Of a stretch of DNA of 34,985 nt, positions 1 to 7,310 are shown in pieces (positions within the stretch are counted from its first letter, which is position 1; the number at the start of each line of letters is the position of its first letter). The notes under the pieces were generated by a model. That model was not told the DNA's origin and did not search any database. It saw only the letters and a list, made by a program, of their open reading frames with translations. Position numbers and translations under genes: made by a program. The stretch comes from an uncultured Corynebacterium sp. (lineage in GTDB: Bacteria > Actinomycetota > Actinomycetes > Mycobacteriales > Mycobacteriaceae): contig CALTYZ010000024.1 in NCBI GenBank assembly GCA_943913645.1, forward strand, positions 1-34,985. Reading direction: 5' to 3'.

Positions 1-53
1 CAACACTACGGTTTTTGGTACCGTCATTCTAGGTTCGAGTCCTGGTGGGGAAG
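1..53 (+). tRNA. tRNA-Gln (UUG), 3' part only
   Basis: The window opens inside a tRNA. An anticodon stem ACGGT/ACCGT (about 8-12 and 20-24) encloses the 7-nt loop TTTTGGT, giving anticodon TTG and therefore Gln. A T arm follows (CTAGG, loop TTCGAGT, CCTGG), then the 3' acceptor strand and discriminator G at 53. No full CCA is encoded; the next bases are CA. The 5' half (acceptor, D arm) lies outside the window, so the acceptor pairing cannot be checked. Confidence 0.85.
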
Positions 54-139
54 CAGATGCGGGAGCCTCACCGATTGCTACCGATCTCCCAGGAGACCAA
101 CAGGCCTGATGCGGTCGGGTGGTCCGTAAAGTGAACTCC

Positions 140-811
140 ATGGCTCGTCAGCGTATGACCGGCAAACAACGCCGCGATCAACTGATCATCGTTGGGCGCA
201 GTGTCTTTGCCGAACGCGGATTCGATGGCGCCTCTGTTGAAGAGATCGCCAGCCGCGCCGGCGTCTCCAAACCGGTGGTCTACGAGCATTTCGGCGGTAA
301 AGAGGGGCTTTATCGCGCGGTGATCGAGCGCGAAATGGAGCACTTGCACACCGCGATTGTTGGGGCGATCCAGGAAGGCCGGTGGCGCGAGCGGATTGAG
401 CGCGGGATACTCGCCCTGCTGACGTACGTGGAAGAAGAGACGGATGGCTTTATCATCCTCGCGCACGGGCAGCTGCCAGGAGAGGACAGGACGTACTCCA
501 CGATTCTCAACCGGGTCACTGCACAAGTGTCCTATCTGCTCGCGATCGCGTTCGAGCACCGTGGATTGGATGAGCAGGCGGCGACGTTGTACGGTCAGGC
601 CCTGGTCGGCACTGTGTCTAATACGGCGCTGTGGTGGCTTGATGAACGAACACCCGACAAGCACTCTGCAGCGCGACACATTGCCAATTTGTGTTGGAAC
701 GGTCTGCGTGGGTTAGAGGCGCTGCCGCACGTGACTGATCGCACACACGAGCAGGCGGATACGTCGCATGTTCAGCGAGGCGAGACCGAAAAAGCAAAGA
801 AGGACGAATGA
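140..811 (+). CDS. TetR/AcrR family transcriptional regulator
   Basis: About 223 residues from the ATG at 140. The N-terminal third is a typical TetR DNA-binding domain: a helix around RDQLIIVGRSVFAERG, then a helix-turn-helix with EEIASRAGVSKPVVYEHF at about residues 35-55, followed by KEGLY. The C-terminal part is the variable ligand and dimer domain, so the ligand cannot be inferred. GTG codons at 119 and 131 are alternative starts. No start has a good ribosome binding site; the AGGAGA at 91-96 is too far away. The stop overlaps the mfd start as ATGA (808-811), so the two genes are probably cotranscribed and translationally coupled. Whether the regulator controls mfd is unknown. Confidence 0.9.
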   Translation: MARQRMTGKQRRDQLIIVGRSVFAERGFDGASVEEIASRAGVSKPVVYEHFGGKEGLYRAVIEREMEHLHTAIVGAIQEGRWRERIERGILALLTYVEEETDGFIILAHGQLPGEDRTYSTILNRVTAQVSYLLAIAFEHRGLDEQAATLYGQALVGTVSNTALWWLDERTPDKHSAARHIANLCWNGLRGLEALPHVTDRTHEQADTSHVQRGETEKAKKDE

Positions 812-3800
812 CACGACGTGACACCCCGGCAGCCCCGGATAGCGCGGACGAAACCAAGCCGGCCGCGCTTGCGGGGTTGCTCACCGCTGCGCTCACGGAC
901 CCGAAGCTGCAGGGGCTTGTCTCCCACGTCGGCGAGGACGGCCTCCACATCACCTCGATTGATCAGGCCCGGTCGTGGGTAGCTGGGGCACTGGCACGAC
1001 AGTGCCCGGTGCTGGTCGTGACCGCAACTGGGCATGAGGCGGAGGACCTGGCGGCTGAACTGCGCGCGTTGCTCGGTGAAGACAACGTCGGGCATTTCCC
1101 CGCCTATGAGACACTCCCGCATGAGCGTCTGTCGCCAGCGGCTGATGTGGTGGGACGTCGTGCCAAAGTCCTGTGGGAACAACCGCGGGTTGTCGTTGCT
1201 GCAGCGCGTGCAGTGTGTCAGCCGGTCTTACCGGTGAGTGCCCCCATCGGTATTGTCGCCGACCACGAGTACGAGTTTGAAGAGCTGATCCGCCGAATTG
1301 AAGGTTTTGCCTACCAACATGTGGATATGGTGGCCGCCCGTGGCGAGTTCGCGGTTCGAGGCGGCATCATCGATGTCTTTCCCACGACTGCTACCTACCC
1401 GGTGCGCATCGAATTTTGGGGCGACGAGGTCACTGACATTCGTACGTTCGCCGTCGCTGATCAACGCACAATGGGTCAAGTCGGTGCGGTGGAGCTGTAT
1501 CCGGCACGACAGCTGCAGATCGACGCGGAGGTCAAACTCCGCGCCGAATCCCTCGCCCGGCAATACCCCTCAAATCCCACTTTGGTACAGCTGCTTACGA
1601 CAGTTGCGCAGGGCTCACACACCAGTGGTGAGGAGGCACTCCTGCCGGTCTTGACGGACGCGTCGTGGTCAGTGCTGCCAGAGCTCATGTCTCGTGGCAG
1701 CATCGTGTTGGTGACCGCGCCGGAGAAAGTGCGTGCCCGTATCGATGATTTGCAGTCCACCGACCGTGAATTTTTGGAGGCCGGGTGGGAGGCGGCGGCC
1801 ATGGGGGCGCAAGGGCCGGTCGCGGTTGAAGGGTTAGACGTCTCAGCATCTTCATACCGCTCCTACGATTCGCTTGCTGTCTCCGCGCGCAACGCGGGAA
1901 ACGCATGGTGGACGTTCGCTCCGCCGGGGATGTTCGCTGCGGAAGACAGTCGCACCCTGCCGCTTGAATTCGCGGCTGCACCGGCGCCAAAGGGGGAGCC
2001 GCACGCGATTGAACAGCTGTTTGCCACGCTGAAGCTCCACGTCAACAGCAATAGCGGTAAGGCTGCGTTTGTCGCTCCGGCGAAGGGCACGGTTGAGCGC
2101 ACCGCCGAGCGCTTACGCGAACATGGGATTTCCGCTCGGGTGGCAAGCGATGGTTTAGAGCCCGTTGCCGGGGCCGTCACGCTCTACCAGGCGCTGTCTC
2201 ACGGCGGTCTCGTCTTTGATGATTTGGTCGTGATCACTGAGACCGATGTCACCGGCAACCGTGTCAGTGATATTGCGGGGGCGAAACGCCGCACACCGCG
2301 GCGTCGCAACCGGGTTGACCCTCTTGCACTGGCACCAGGTGATTTTGTGGTGCACGAAACCCATGGCATCGGGCGGTTCATCAAGATGGCGGAGCGCACC
2401 ATTAAAGCAGGTGATGAGGATTCCCGCCGCGAATACATCGTGCTTGAATACCAGCCCGCTAAACGCGGCCAGCCGGGAGACCAGCTGTGGGTGCCCATGG
2501 AGTCGCTGGACTTGCTGTCAAAATATTCCGGGGGAGAGCAGCCACATCTGAGCAAGATGGGCGGCTCTGATTGGAAAAGCACCAAACGTAAGGCACGCGC
2601 GGCAGTTCGTGAGATAGCCGGAGAACTCATTGAGCTCTATGCCAAGCGTCAAGCTGCACCAGGGCATGCATTTGCCCCCGACACCCCATGGCAGCACGAG
2701 ATGGAAGATGCCTTCCCATACGTGGAGACAGAAGACCAGCTTGCCGCGATTGAAGCAGTCAAGGCGGATATGGAAAAACCGGTGCCGATGGACCGGGTGA
2801 TCGTGGGAGACGTCGGCTTCGGCAAAACGGAAGTGGCTGTGCGTGCGGCGTTCAAAGCCGTGCAGGATGGAAAACAGGTCGCAGTTTTGGTGCCCACCAC
2901 GTTGTTAGCCCAGCAGCACTTCGCCACTTTTTTGGAGCGGATGGATGGTTTCGGAGTCACCGTGCGCGAGTTGTCTAGGTTTACCTCGCCCAAGGACGCA
3001 AAGGCGATTATCGCCGGTTTGGCCGACGGTGCTGTCGATGTTGTCATTGGTACCCACCGCTTATTGGCGACTGGTGTGCAATGGAAAAACTTGGGTCTGA
3101 TCGTGGTGGATGAGGAGCAGCGCTTTGGTGTTGAGCACAAAGAACACATCAAAGCGCTCAAAAGCCACGTCGATGTGCTGACCATGACGGCGACGCCGAT
3201 TCCGCGCACCCTGGAGATGAGTCTGACCGGGATTCGGGAAATGACATCGATTACCACCCCTCCTGAGGATCGCCATCCCGTGTTGACCTATGTTGGGCCG
3301 CAGGAGGATAAACAGGTCGCTGCCGCGATCCGTCGTGAATTGTTGCGCGATGGTCAGGTTTTTTACATCCACAACAAGGTGGCCGATATTGAAAAGACCG
3401 CGCGTCGGTTGCGTGAACTTGTACCGGAGGCCCGCATAGTTGTTGCGCATGGGCAGATGAGTGAGCAGCTGCTCGAGCAGACGGTGCAAGGATTCTGGAA
3501 CCGTGAATACGACGTGCTCGTGTGCACCACGATTGTGGAAACGGGGCTTGATATTGCTAACGCCAATACGCTGATCGTGGAAAATGCCCAGAATATGGGC
3601 TTAAGCCAGCTGCATCAGCTGCGCGGGCGTGTTGGGCGCTCTCGTGAGCGCGCATACGCATATTTCCTGTATCCAAAAGACAAGACCTTAACCGAGACGT
3701 CTTACGACCGCTTAGCGACGATCGCGCAGAACAATGACTTGGGCGCAGGCATTGCTGTTGCCCAGAAGGATCTGGAAATGCGCGGCGCCGGCAACGTCCT

Positions 3801-4419
3801 TGGCGCAGAGCAGTCCGGCCACATCGCAGGCGTGGGCTTTGATATGTATGTGCGCCTTGTCGGTGAAGCCGTCTCAACCTTCAAGGCCATGATGCACGGT
3901 GAGGTGGTCGACGCGACGGACCCGGGCCCTACTGAGATCCGGGTTGATCTACCGGTAGATGCCCACATCCCCGAGACCTACATCGGGGCAGAGCGGCTGC
4001 GCCTTGAGGTCTACCGCAAACTCGCGGAAGCCCGCAATGAGGATGATCTGCGAACCGTCGTCGATGAGATTGTTGATCGTTTCGGCCCGCTACCGAAAGA
4101 GGTAGAACATCTCATGGCGGTTGCCCGGTTGCGCCACCTCGCTCGTGAGGTAGGTGTCGCTAACATTTTGGTCCAAGGCTCCCGGATCAAGCTCCACCCG
4201 GTGGAACTGCCCGACTCTAAACAGGTGCGGTTGAAACGGCTTTATCCTGGCGCGACGTACCGCGCGGCGGCCAAAGCACTCCAAGTACCACTGCCGCGCG
4301 AATCTCGCGGTGCTGGCAGCTCGAACCTGCGTGATACCGAGCTGTTGCAGTGGGTGGCGGATTTCCTCTCTGAGATGTTCGACGCCGAGCACATCTCGGT
4401 GACTGGTTCAACCAAGTAG
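808..4419 (+). CDS. mfd: Transcription-repair coupling factor Mfd
   Basis: A full-length 1203-residue Mfd, the cytoplasmic ATP-dependent translocase that pushes stalled RNA polymerase off damaged DNA and recruits the UvrABC excision machinery. The N-terminal part is the UvrB-like damage-recognition module. The middle has the RNA polymerase interaction domain, with the segment beginning DFVVHETHGIGRF. The RecG-like helicase follows: Walker A GDVGFGKTE at about residue 667, the Walker B box DEEQ at about 768, the motif TMTATPIPRTLEMS, and motif VI RGRVGRSRERAYAYF. The C-terminal domain that autoinhibits the motor is present. The start overlaps the TetR stop (ATGA). A weak hairpin and a tRNA-Leu gene follow. 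Nothing appears degenerate. Confidence 0.98.
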   Translation: MTRRDTPAAPDSADETKPAALAGLLTAALTDPKLQGLVSHVGEDGLHITSIDQARSWVAGALARQCPVLVVTATGHEAEDLAAELRALLGEDNVGHFPAYETLPHERLSPAADVVGRRAKVLWEQPRVVVAAARAVCQPVLPVSAPIGIVADHEYEFEELIRRIEGFAYQHVDMVAARGEFAVRGGIIDVFPTTATYPVRIEFWGDEVTDIRTFAVADQRTMGQVGAVELYPARQLQIDAEVKLRAESLARQYPSNPTLVQLLTTVAQGSHTSGEEALLPVLTDASWSVLPELMSRGSIVLVTAPEKVRARIDDLQSTDREFLEAGWEAAAMGAQGPVAVEGLDVSASSYRSYDSLAVSARNAGNAWWTFAPPGMFAAEDSRTLPLEFAAAPAPKGEPHAIEQLFATLKLHVNSNSGKAAFVAPAKGTVERTAERLREHGISARVASDGLEPVAGAVTLYQALSHGGLVFDDLVVITETDVTGNRVSDIAGAKRRTPRRRNRVDPLALAPGDFVVHETHGIGRFIKMAERTIKAGDEDSRREYIVLEYQPAKRGQPGDQLWVPMESLDLLSKYSGGEQPHLSKMGGSDWKSTKRKARAAVREIAGELIELYAKRQAAPGHAFAPDTPWQHEMEDAFPYVETEDQLAAIEAVKADMEKPVPMDRVIVGDVGFGKTEVAVRAAFKAVQDGKQVAVLVPTTLLAQQHFATFLERMDGFGVTVRELSRFTSPKDAKAIIAGLADGAVDVVIGTHRLLATGVQWKNLGLIVVDEEQRFGVEHKEHIKALKSHVDVLTMTATPIPRTLEMSLTGIREMTSITTPPEDRHPVLTYVGPQEDKQVAAAIRRELLRDGQVFYIHNKVADIEKTARRLRELVPEARIVVAHGQMSEQLLEQTVQGFWNREYDVLVCTTIVETGLDIANANTLIVENAQNMGLSQLHQLRGRVGRSRERAYAYFLYPKDKTLTETSYDRLATIAQNNDLGAGIAVAQKDLEMRGAGNVLGAEQSGHIAGVGFDMYVRLVGEAVSTFKAMMHGEVVDATDPGPTEIRVDLPVDAHIPETYIGAERLRLEVYRKLAEARNEDDLRTVVDEIVDRFGPLPKEVEHLMAVARLRHLAREVGVANILVQGSRIKLHPVELPDSKQVRLKRLYPGATYRAAAKALQVPLPRESRGAGSSNLRDTELLQWVADFLSEMFDAEHISVTGSTK

Positions 4420-4425
4420 CTAGCG

Positions 4426-4450
4426 CACCGAGAAAACAATAACCTCGGTG
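4426..4450 (+). terminator. Weak hairpin after mfd
   Basis: CACCGAG at 4426-4432 pairs with CTCGGTG at 4444-4450 across an 11-nt loop, starting 7 nt after the mfd stop. There is no T run, so this is at best a weak or factor-assisted terminator. The rest of 4451-4579 contains no gene that I can see. A possible -10 hexamer TATGCT at 4550-4555 lies 24 nt before the tRNA-Leu. Confidence 0.35.
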
Positions 4451-4579
4451 TTGCAAAAGCTCAGTGAGTTGAAGACATGCTGTGCCCGATGCCCCCGAAA
4501 ATCGCCTCCGATGGGGTGCACCGGTGAGGGGCGTGGACCCCGTGTGTCGTATGCTGTTTGAGCGCACGGTTTGTGTCAC

Positions 4580-4653
4580 GCCCCCATAGCCCAATCGGCA
4601 GAGGCAGCGGACTTAAAATCCGTTCAGTGTCGGTTCGAGTCCGACTGGGGGCA
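4580..4653 (+). tRNA. tRNA-Leu (UAA) with short variable loop
   Basis: A complete cloverleaf of 74 nt. The acceptor stem pairs GCCCCCA (4580-4586) with TGGGGGC (4646-4652), and the discriminator is A at 4653. The D arm pairs GCC/GGC with a GG in the loop. The anticodon stem GCGGA/TCCGT encloses CTTAAAA, giving anticodon TAA at 4614-4616. The T arm is GTCGG, TTCGAGT, CCGAC. CCA is not encoded. The TAA anticodon means Leu, but the variable loop is only 5 nt (TCAGT). Bacterial tRNA-Leu is normally class II, with a long variable arm. The identity therefore rests on the anticodon and discriminator A. Confidence 0.9.
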
Positions 4654-4661
4654 CAGTGTCA

Positions 4662-5159
4662 TCACACTTCTGCGAGCCACTCCGCCATCGCGATAGCGGA
4701 CTGCCGGGCGTGATAGACAACCATGCCGAGCTGCGTGTCGCGGGCAAACAACGTCATCACCAGATGTCCTACCGGCGGATGCTCGATTTTTGCAAGCGCC
4801 ATGCACTCATCGGCTGGACGCGACACAGTCACAATCGCCGGCTGCGAAGTTTCATCAGTTGCCGGCTCAAGTATGTCTCCCTGGGCCTCCGCCACCCCGA
4901 GCATCGAGGCGCTCAATGCAGTGATCTCTGATGCTACGAGTGAGTCTGGCAGTCCAAGTGAACACACGTGCAGGCCATCGCCGGTTCCCAGTGCGACAGC
5001 GTACAAACCGGGAACGCTATGGCGCATACGGGCCATTGCTGGCAGAATCGCTGCTGCCAAATCGTTGGTGGCGAAATCTTGACCGCGCACTCGACGGTGG
5101 CGCCCGATTTCTACCTTCCAGTCGTAGTCTTCCTGCAGTATCTCTTTCGGTACATTCAT
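4662..5159 (-). CDS. Roadblock/LC7 domain protein
   Basis: About 165 residues, cytoplasmic, with no signal peptide or membrane segment. After a hydrophilic N terminus of about 50 residues comes a Roadblock/LC7-like fold: strand PGLYAVALGTGDGLHVCSLG, a helix, strands around QPAIVTVSRP and HLVMTLFARDTQLGMVVYHA, and a final helix. Such proteins bind Ras-like GTPases; CvnB of actinobacterial conservons and MglB are examples. The ATG at 5159 overlaps the stop of the upstream GTPase gene as ATGA and has GGAAG upstream, so I prefer it to the ATG at 5165. The two genes form an operon and probably a complex. The stop lies 9 nt from the 3' end of the tRNA-Leu, which runs on the other strand. The Roadblock call rests on predicted fold pattern, not strong identity. 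Confidence 0.75.
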   Translation of the reverse strand: MNVPKEILQEDYDWKVEIGRHRRVRGQDFATNDLAAAILPAMARMRHSVPGLYAVALGTGDGLHVCSLGLPDSLVASEITALSASMLGVAEAQGDILEPATDETSQPAIVTVSRPADECMALAKIEHPPVGHLVMTLFARDTQLGMVVYHARQSAIAMAEWLAEV

Positions 5160-5806
5160 CGGCATTCTTCCACTCGTTTCAGCGCGCTCTCGGCGATGGA
5201 TGCCACGTCATAAAAATTCCGCGGATCAGTCATGCGTACTGGAATATCCCCATGGCCGCGAACCTCCAAGAGATGTTTGATCCTTGGCACTGGATCTTCC
5301 TGGTCTGGAGTCAGGAAATTCACCCCAATGGCGGTTCGGTGTAGCGCCCTTTTTTCCCCCAATATGCTAACCCATTCTTCTACTTGATCCTTGAGCAGAT
5401 ACTCATATCCGAACATCATAAGAACAAGTCCAGCTTCAGGGTTGAGTGCAGGGGTCCGCGAGGAGTCGAACCGATCTTGACCTGCGGTACCGTAGAGTGC
5501 GATTCGGTCGCCATTGGCGCGTTCCCACACGCCCATTTCGATGCCGACCGTGGTGGTTTCCTTTCCTCCCACGACGAAATCATTCATGGTTGACGCTCGC
5601 ACTTCGGAGCCGATCGGCTTCGAAGTTGAAAGGGTTCGTACTGCTGTGGTCTTGCCGACTCCGACCGGACCGACGAAGACTACTTCTGCGTCGGAATGTG
5701 CGCCGATGATCGCATCGTCGGGCATAGTCAATGCGGGGTCGACATCTTCCGGTGAGCGCTCCTCTGGTTTTCCGTGCCGTGGGGCATACTGAGCATCGAA
5801 GTTCAT
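5156..5806 (-). CDS. Ras-like small GTPase of the CvnD/MglA type, degenerate G4
   Basis: 216 residues. After about 38 polar residues comes a P-loop GTPase domain: G1 is GPVGVGKTT (46-54), a G2-like TTTVGIEMG (84-92), and a G3-like LYGTAGQDRF (104-113). G3 resembles the GTPGQDRF of conservon CvnD proteins more than a classical DxxG. The usual NKxD of G4 is absent; VNFLTPDQ (162-169) occupies that place, so base specificity may differ. GGAG sits 8 nt before the ATG, a good ribosome binding site. It is followed with ATGA overlap by a Roadblock gene and is divergent from a second one. Known relatives act as molecular switches with Roadblock regulators. What this one controls is not shown by the sequence. 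Confidence 0.85.
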   Translation of the reverse strand: MNFDAQYAPRHGKPEERSPEDVDPALTMPDDAIIGAHSDAEVVFVGPVGVGKTTAVRTLSTSKPIGSEVRASTMNDFVVGGKETTTVGIEMGVWERANGDRIALYGTAGQDRFDSSRTPALNPEAGLVLMMFGYEYLLKDQVEEWVSILGEKRALHRTAIGVNFLTPDQEDPVPRIKHLLEVRGHGDIPVRMTDPRNFYDVASIAESALKRVEECR

Positions 5807-5847
5807 ATCAATTTCTCCGTCCTCTCCCAGGAATTTCTACACTATTG

Positions 5848-5876
5848 TTGATCTAATTTTAAAAAAAAGCTACTCT
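5848..5876 (+). promoter_or_regulatory. Promoter of the second Roadblock gene
   Basis: TTGATC (5848-5853), a 17-nt spacer containing an A8 tract, and TACTCT (5871-5876) form a good housekeeping-type promoter facing right. The start point would be near 5883, leaving a leader of about 65 nt before the ATG at 5949. The surrounding 140 bp between the divergent genes is clearly AT-rich compared with its neighbours. Confidence 0.6.
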
Positions 5877-5910
5877 CTATCTGTCTCGTTTGGAAAATCC
5901 CCCCCAAATC

Positions 5911-5923
5911 GACGATGATCGTC
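5911..5923. promoter_or_regulatory. Short inverted repeat, possible operator or leader hairpin
   Basis: GACGAT and ATCGTC are perfect inverted repeats around one central base. They lie between the predicted start point and the ribosome binding site of the second Roadblock gene. A second short pair, TCTAC/GTAGA (5922-5933), overlaps it. A C7 tract (5899-5905) lies just upstream. The size suits an operator half-site pair, but no regulator is known. Confidence 0.3.
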
Positions 5924-5948
5924 TACGGGTAGATACGAAAGGAACCCC

Positions 5949-6323
5949 ATGACTCAACAAGATAACCTGAACAACTTCCTCGAGGCTCTCTCGACGGATC
6001 TGAACGGCTTCATCGGCGCATCTGTCATCGACCTGGACACCGGTATGTCGCTCGCATCGATCTCCAAGTACCCGGACTTCGATCTTGACGTCGCAGCTGC
6101 CTACAACTCTGAGATGGTCAAGGCGAAGTTCAAGACCATGGAGGCCCTCGGCATCAGTGGCGGCCTTGAGGACATGTTGCTGACGCTGACAGATCAGCTG
6201 CACCTGATCAAGTTCCTCGATGACAACATGTTCGTCTACCTCGCGGTGACGTCCGCACAGAGCAACCTTGCACTGATGCGCAAGTCTGTGCTTGTGCGCA
6301 TTCGCGAATTCGACCTCGCATGA
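5949..6323 (+). CDS. Second Roadblock/LC7-like protein
   Basis: 124 residues, soluble. The pattern fits a single Roadblock domain: helix LNNFLEALSTDLNGFIG, strand ASVIDLDTGMSLASIS, helix AAAYNSEMVKAKFKTMEAL, then strands around DMLLTLTDQLHLIKFL and MFVYLAVTSAQSN, and a closing helix ALMRKSVLVRIREFD. AAAGGA stands close upstream of the ATG, a strong ribosome binding site. It is transcribed divergently from the GTPase-Roadblock operon, so the three products may form one switch complex. The stop TGA (6321-6323) overlaps an ATG at 6320. That is the usual sign of a coupled downstream gene, but the frame from that ATG closes after three codons. Confidence 0.8.
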   Translation: MTQQDNLNNFLEALSTDLNGFIGASVIDLDTGMSLASISKYPDFDLDVAAAYNSEMVKAKFKTMEALGISGGLEDMLLTLTDQLHLIKFLDDNMFVYLAVTSAQSNLALMRKSVLVRIREFDLA

Positions 6324-6800
6324 AGGCTTGAGGGCGGAGCGCTCCCGATTGATTTCGGAGGGCGCGGGAATCGTGATCCACAGCAGCCACACGGCGAGTC
6401 TGCGGGAAGCGATTCCGGGACTTCCGATGCTCTTTCTGATCATCGTGAAGAACAGAATGCACCTGATTCAAGCGCCACCAAGATCGACGGTGGAAGCGAG
6501 TCGGGTTCGAGCTTTGACCTCCCGGGCGAGGATCAACATGCCAGTGTTGATGCAGTAGGCGCCGCTGGTAGTGCCCACGTTAAGCGCGGCGATGCGGTTG
6601 GTGATGACACTGTTGAGGCTGTTATCTACACCGAGTTGATGCGCGCATCCGGCGAACCTCACGGAGTTGACTTGCAAACGGGACCGTCGGAAGGCAGCGG
6701 TGTTGCCGCAGGTAACGCGACTGCGCGTCCGCGCGAGGAGAATTCCGGATTCTTCACCTCTCTGGCGCGCTTCCTGGGGTTGTCTAAAGACGACCACTAA
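6320..6800 (+). pseudogene. Acidic Ser/Gly-rich reading frame without a usable start; likely frameshifted gene
   Basis: In the frame of the preceding Roadblock gene, an open stretch of about 158 codons runs from just after its TGA to TAA at 6798-6800. It has no ATG, GTG or TTG until about 6635. The translation is hydrophilic and acidic with many Ser, Gly and Asp, then ends with a helix-like NSGFFTSLARFLGLSKDDH, which could be amphipathic. An ATG at 6320 overlaps the upstream stop (ATGA) but is one base out of frame and closes at TGA 6329-6331. Removing one A from the AA at 6323-6324 would join this ATG to the whole frame, starting MRLEGG. I infer a coupled gene disrupted by a one-base insertion or a sequence error. 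Programmed +1 shifting or TGA readthrough are less likely alternatives. Confidence 0.5.
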
Positions 6801-6862
6801 AGCCAGCCTGTACATACCGAAAACTCCTACACGGGTGGCAGGGCGCTCAGAGGAACCGGAGT

Positions 6863-6868
6863 TATTGT
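6863..6868 (+). promoter_or_regulatory. -10 hexamer for the secreted toxin gene
   Basis: TATTGT lies 6 nt before the GTG at 6875, the spacing expected when transcription starts at the start codon. There is no ribosome binding site at a proper distance, which agrees with a leaderless message. Confidence 0.4.
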
Positions 6869-6874
6869 CAAAGC

Positions 6875-7309
6875 GTGAACATGAAACGATTCTTCACCTC
6901 GGTCGCGGTGGCATCCTTACTTTGTGTTGCTCCGCAAGTCCCCGCGGAGGCAGTTGAACATCCGCCGCTGGTCGCGGCCCCCGCGACGCAGTTTTCATCG
7001 ATCGGTGCCGGTCTCGGCGATATTGTCGAACCGTACGGCGGGCGGAAGACCCCTGATATTCCCCGTCGGCTGCTGGTGAAAAACCACAAAGACAAAAACA
7101 CTGACTACGTCGACCTGAGCCTTTTCACGAAAACAGTGAAAGTGGGAACAGGAAGAAATCGGGAAACTAGACTGCAAGAGAAGAAGCGCTGGACGATATC
7201 GAAAGATCGCGGCAACAACCCCCACGGCGGAAGTGTGTGGAAACTCTTCGACTCGCGAAACAGACGTGTTGCAACTCTAGCTGAGGATGGGAAAGTTCTG
7301 CGTGGCTGA
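6875..7309 (+). CDS. Small secreted protein with polymorphic-toxin-like C terminus
   Basis: 144 residues. MKRFF is followed by a hydrophobic stretch and a signal peptidase site after AEA (about residue 26), so it should be exported by Sec. The mature part is basic, with a Pro-rich linker. It ends in WTISKDRGNNPHGGSVWKLF and then DSRNRRVATLAEDGKVLRG. From memory, the order Lys-Asp, His-Gly-Gly, Trp-Lys, Asp, Asp-Gly near the C terminus recurs in toxin tips of bacterial polymorphic toxins, some of them colicin E3-like RNases. It ends the protein, as toxin domains do. The next gene follows after one base and encodes an acidic cytoplasmic protein that fits an immunity partner. The exact toxin family and target are not settled. 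Starts: GTG 6875 (leaderless) or ATG 6881. Confidence 0.65.
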   Translation: MNMKRFFTSVAVASLLCVAPQVPAEAVEHPPLVAAPATQFSSIGAGLGDIVEPYGGRKTPDIPRRLLVKNHKDKNTDYVDLSLFTKTVKVGTGRNRETRLQEKKRWTISKDRGNNPHGGSVWKLFDSRNRRVATLAEDGKVLRG

Positions 7310-7310
7310 G

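Noticed and set aside
68..679. A 203-codon open frame on the minus strand opposite the TetR gene
   Set aside because: It mirrors the TetR coding sequence and has no family-like features.
6292..6558. An 88-codon plus-strand frame after the second Roadblock gene
   Set aside because: It competes with the longer acidic frame to 6800 and has no ribosome binding site or convincing protein character.
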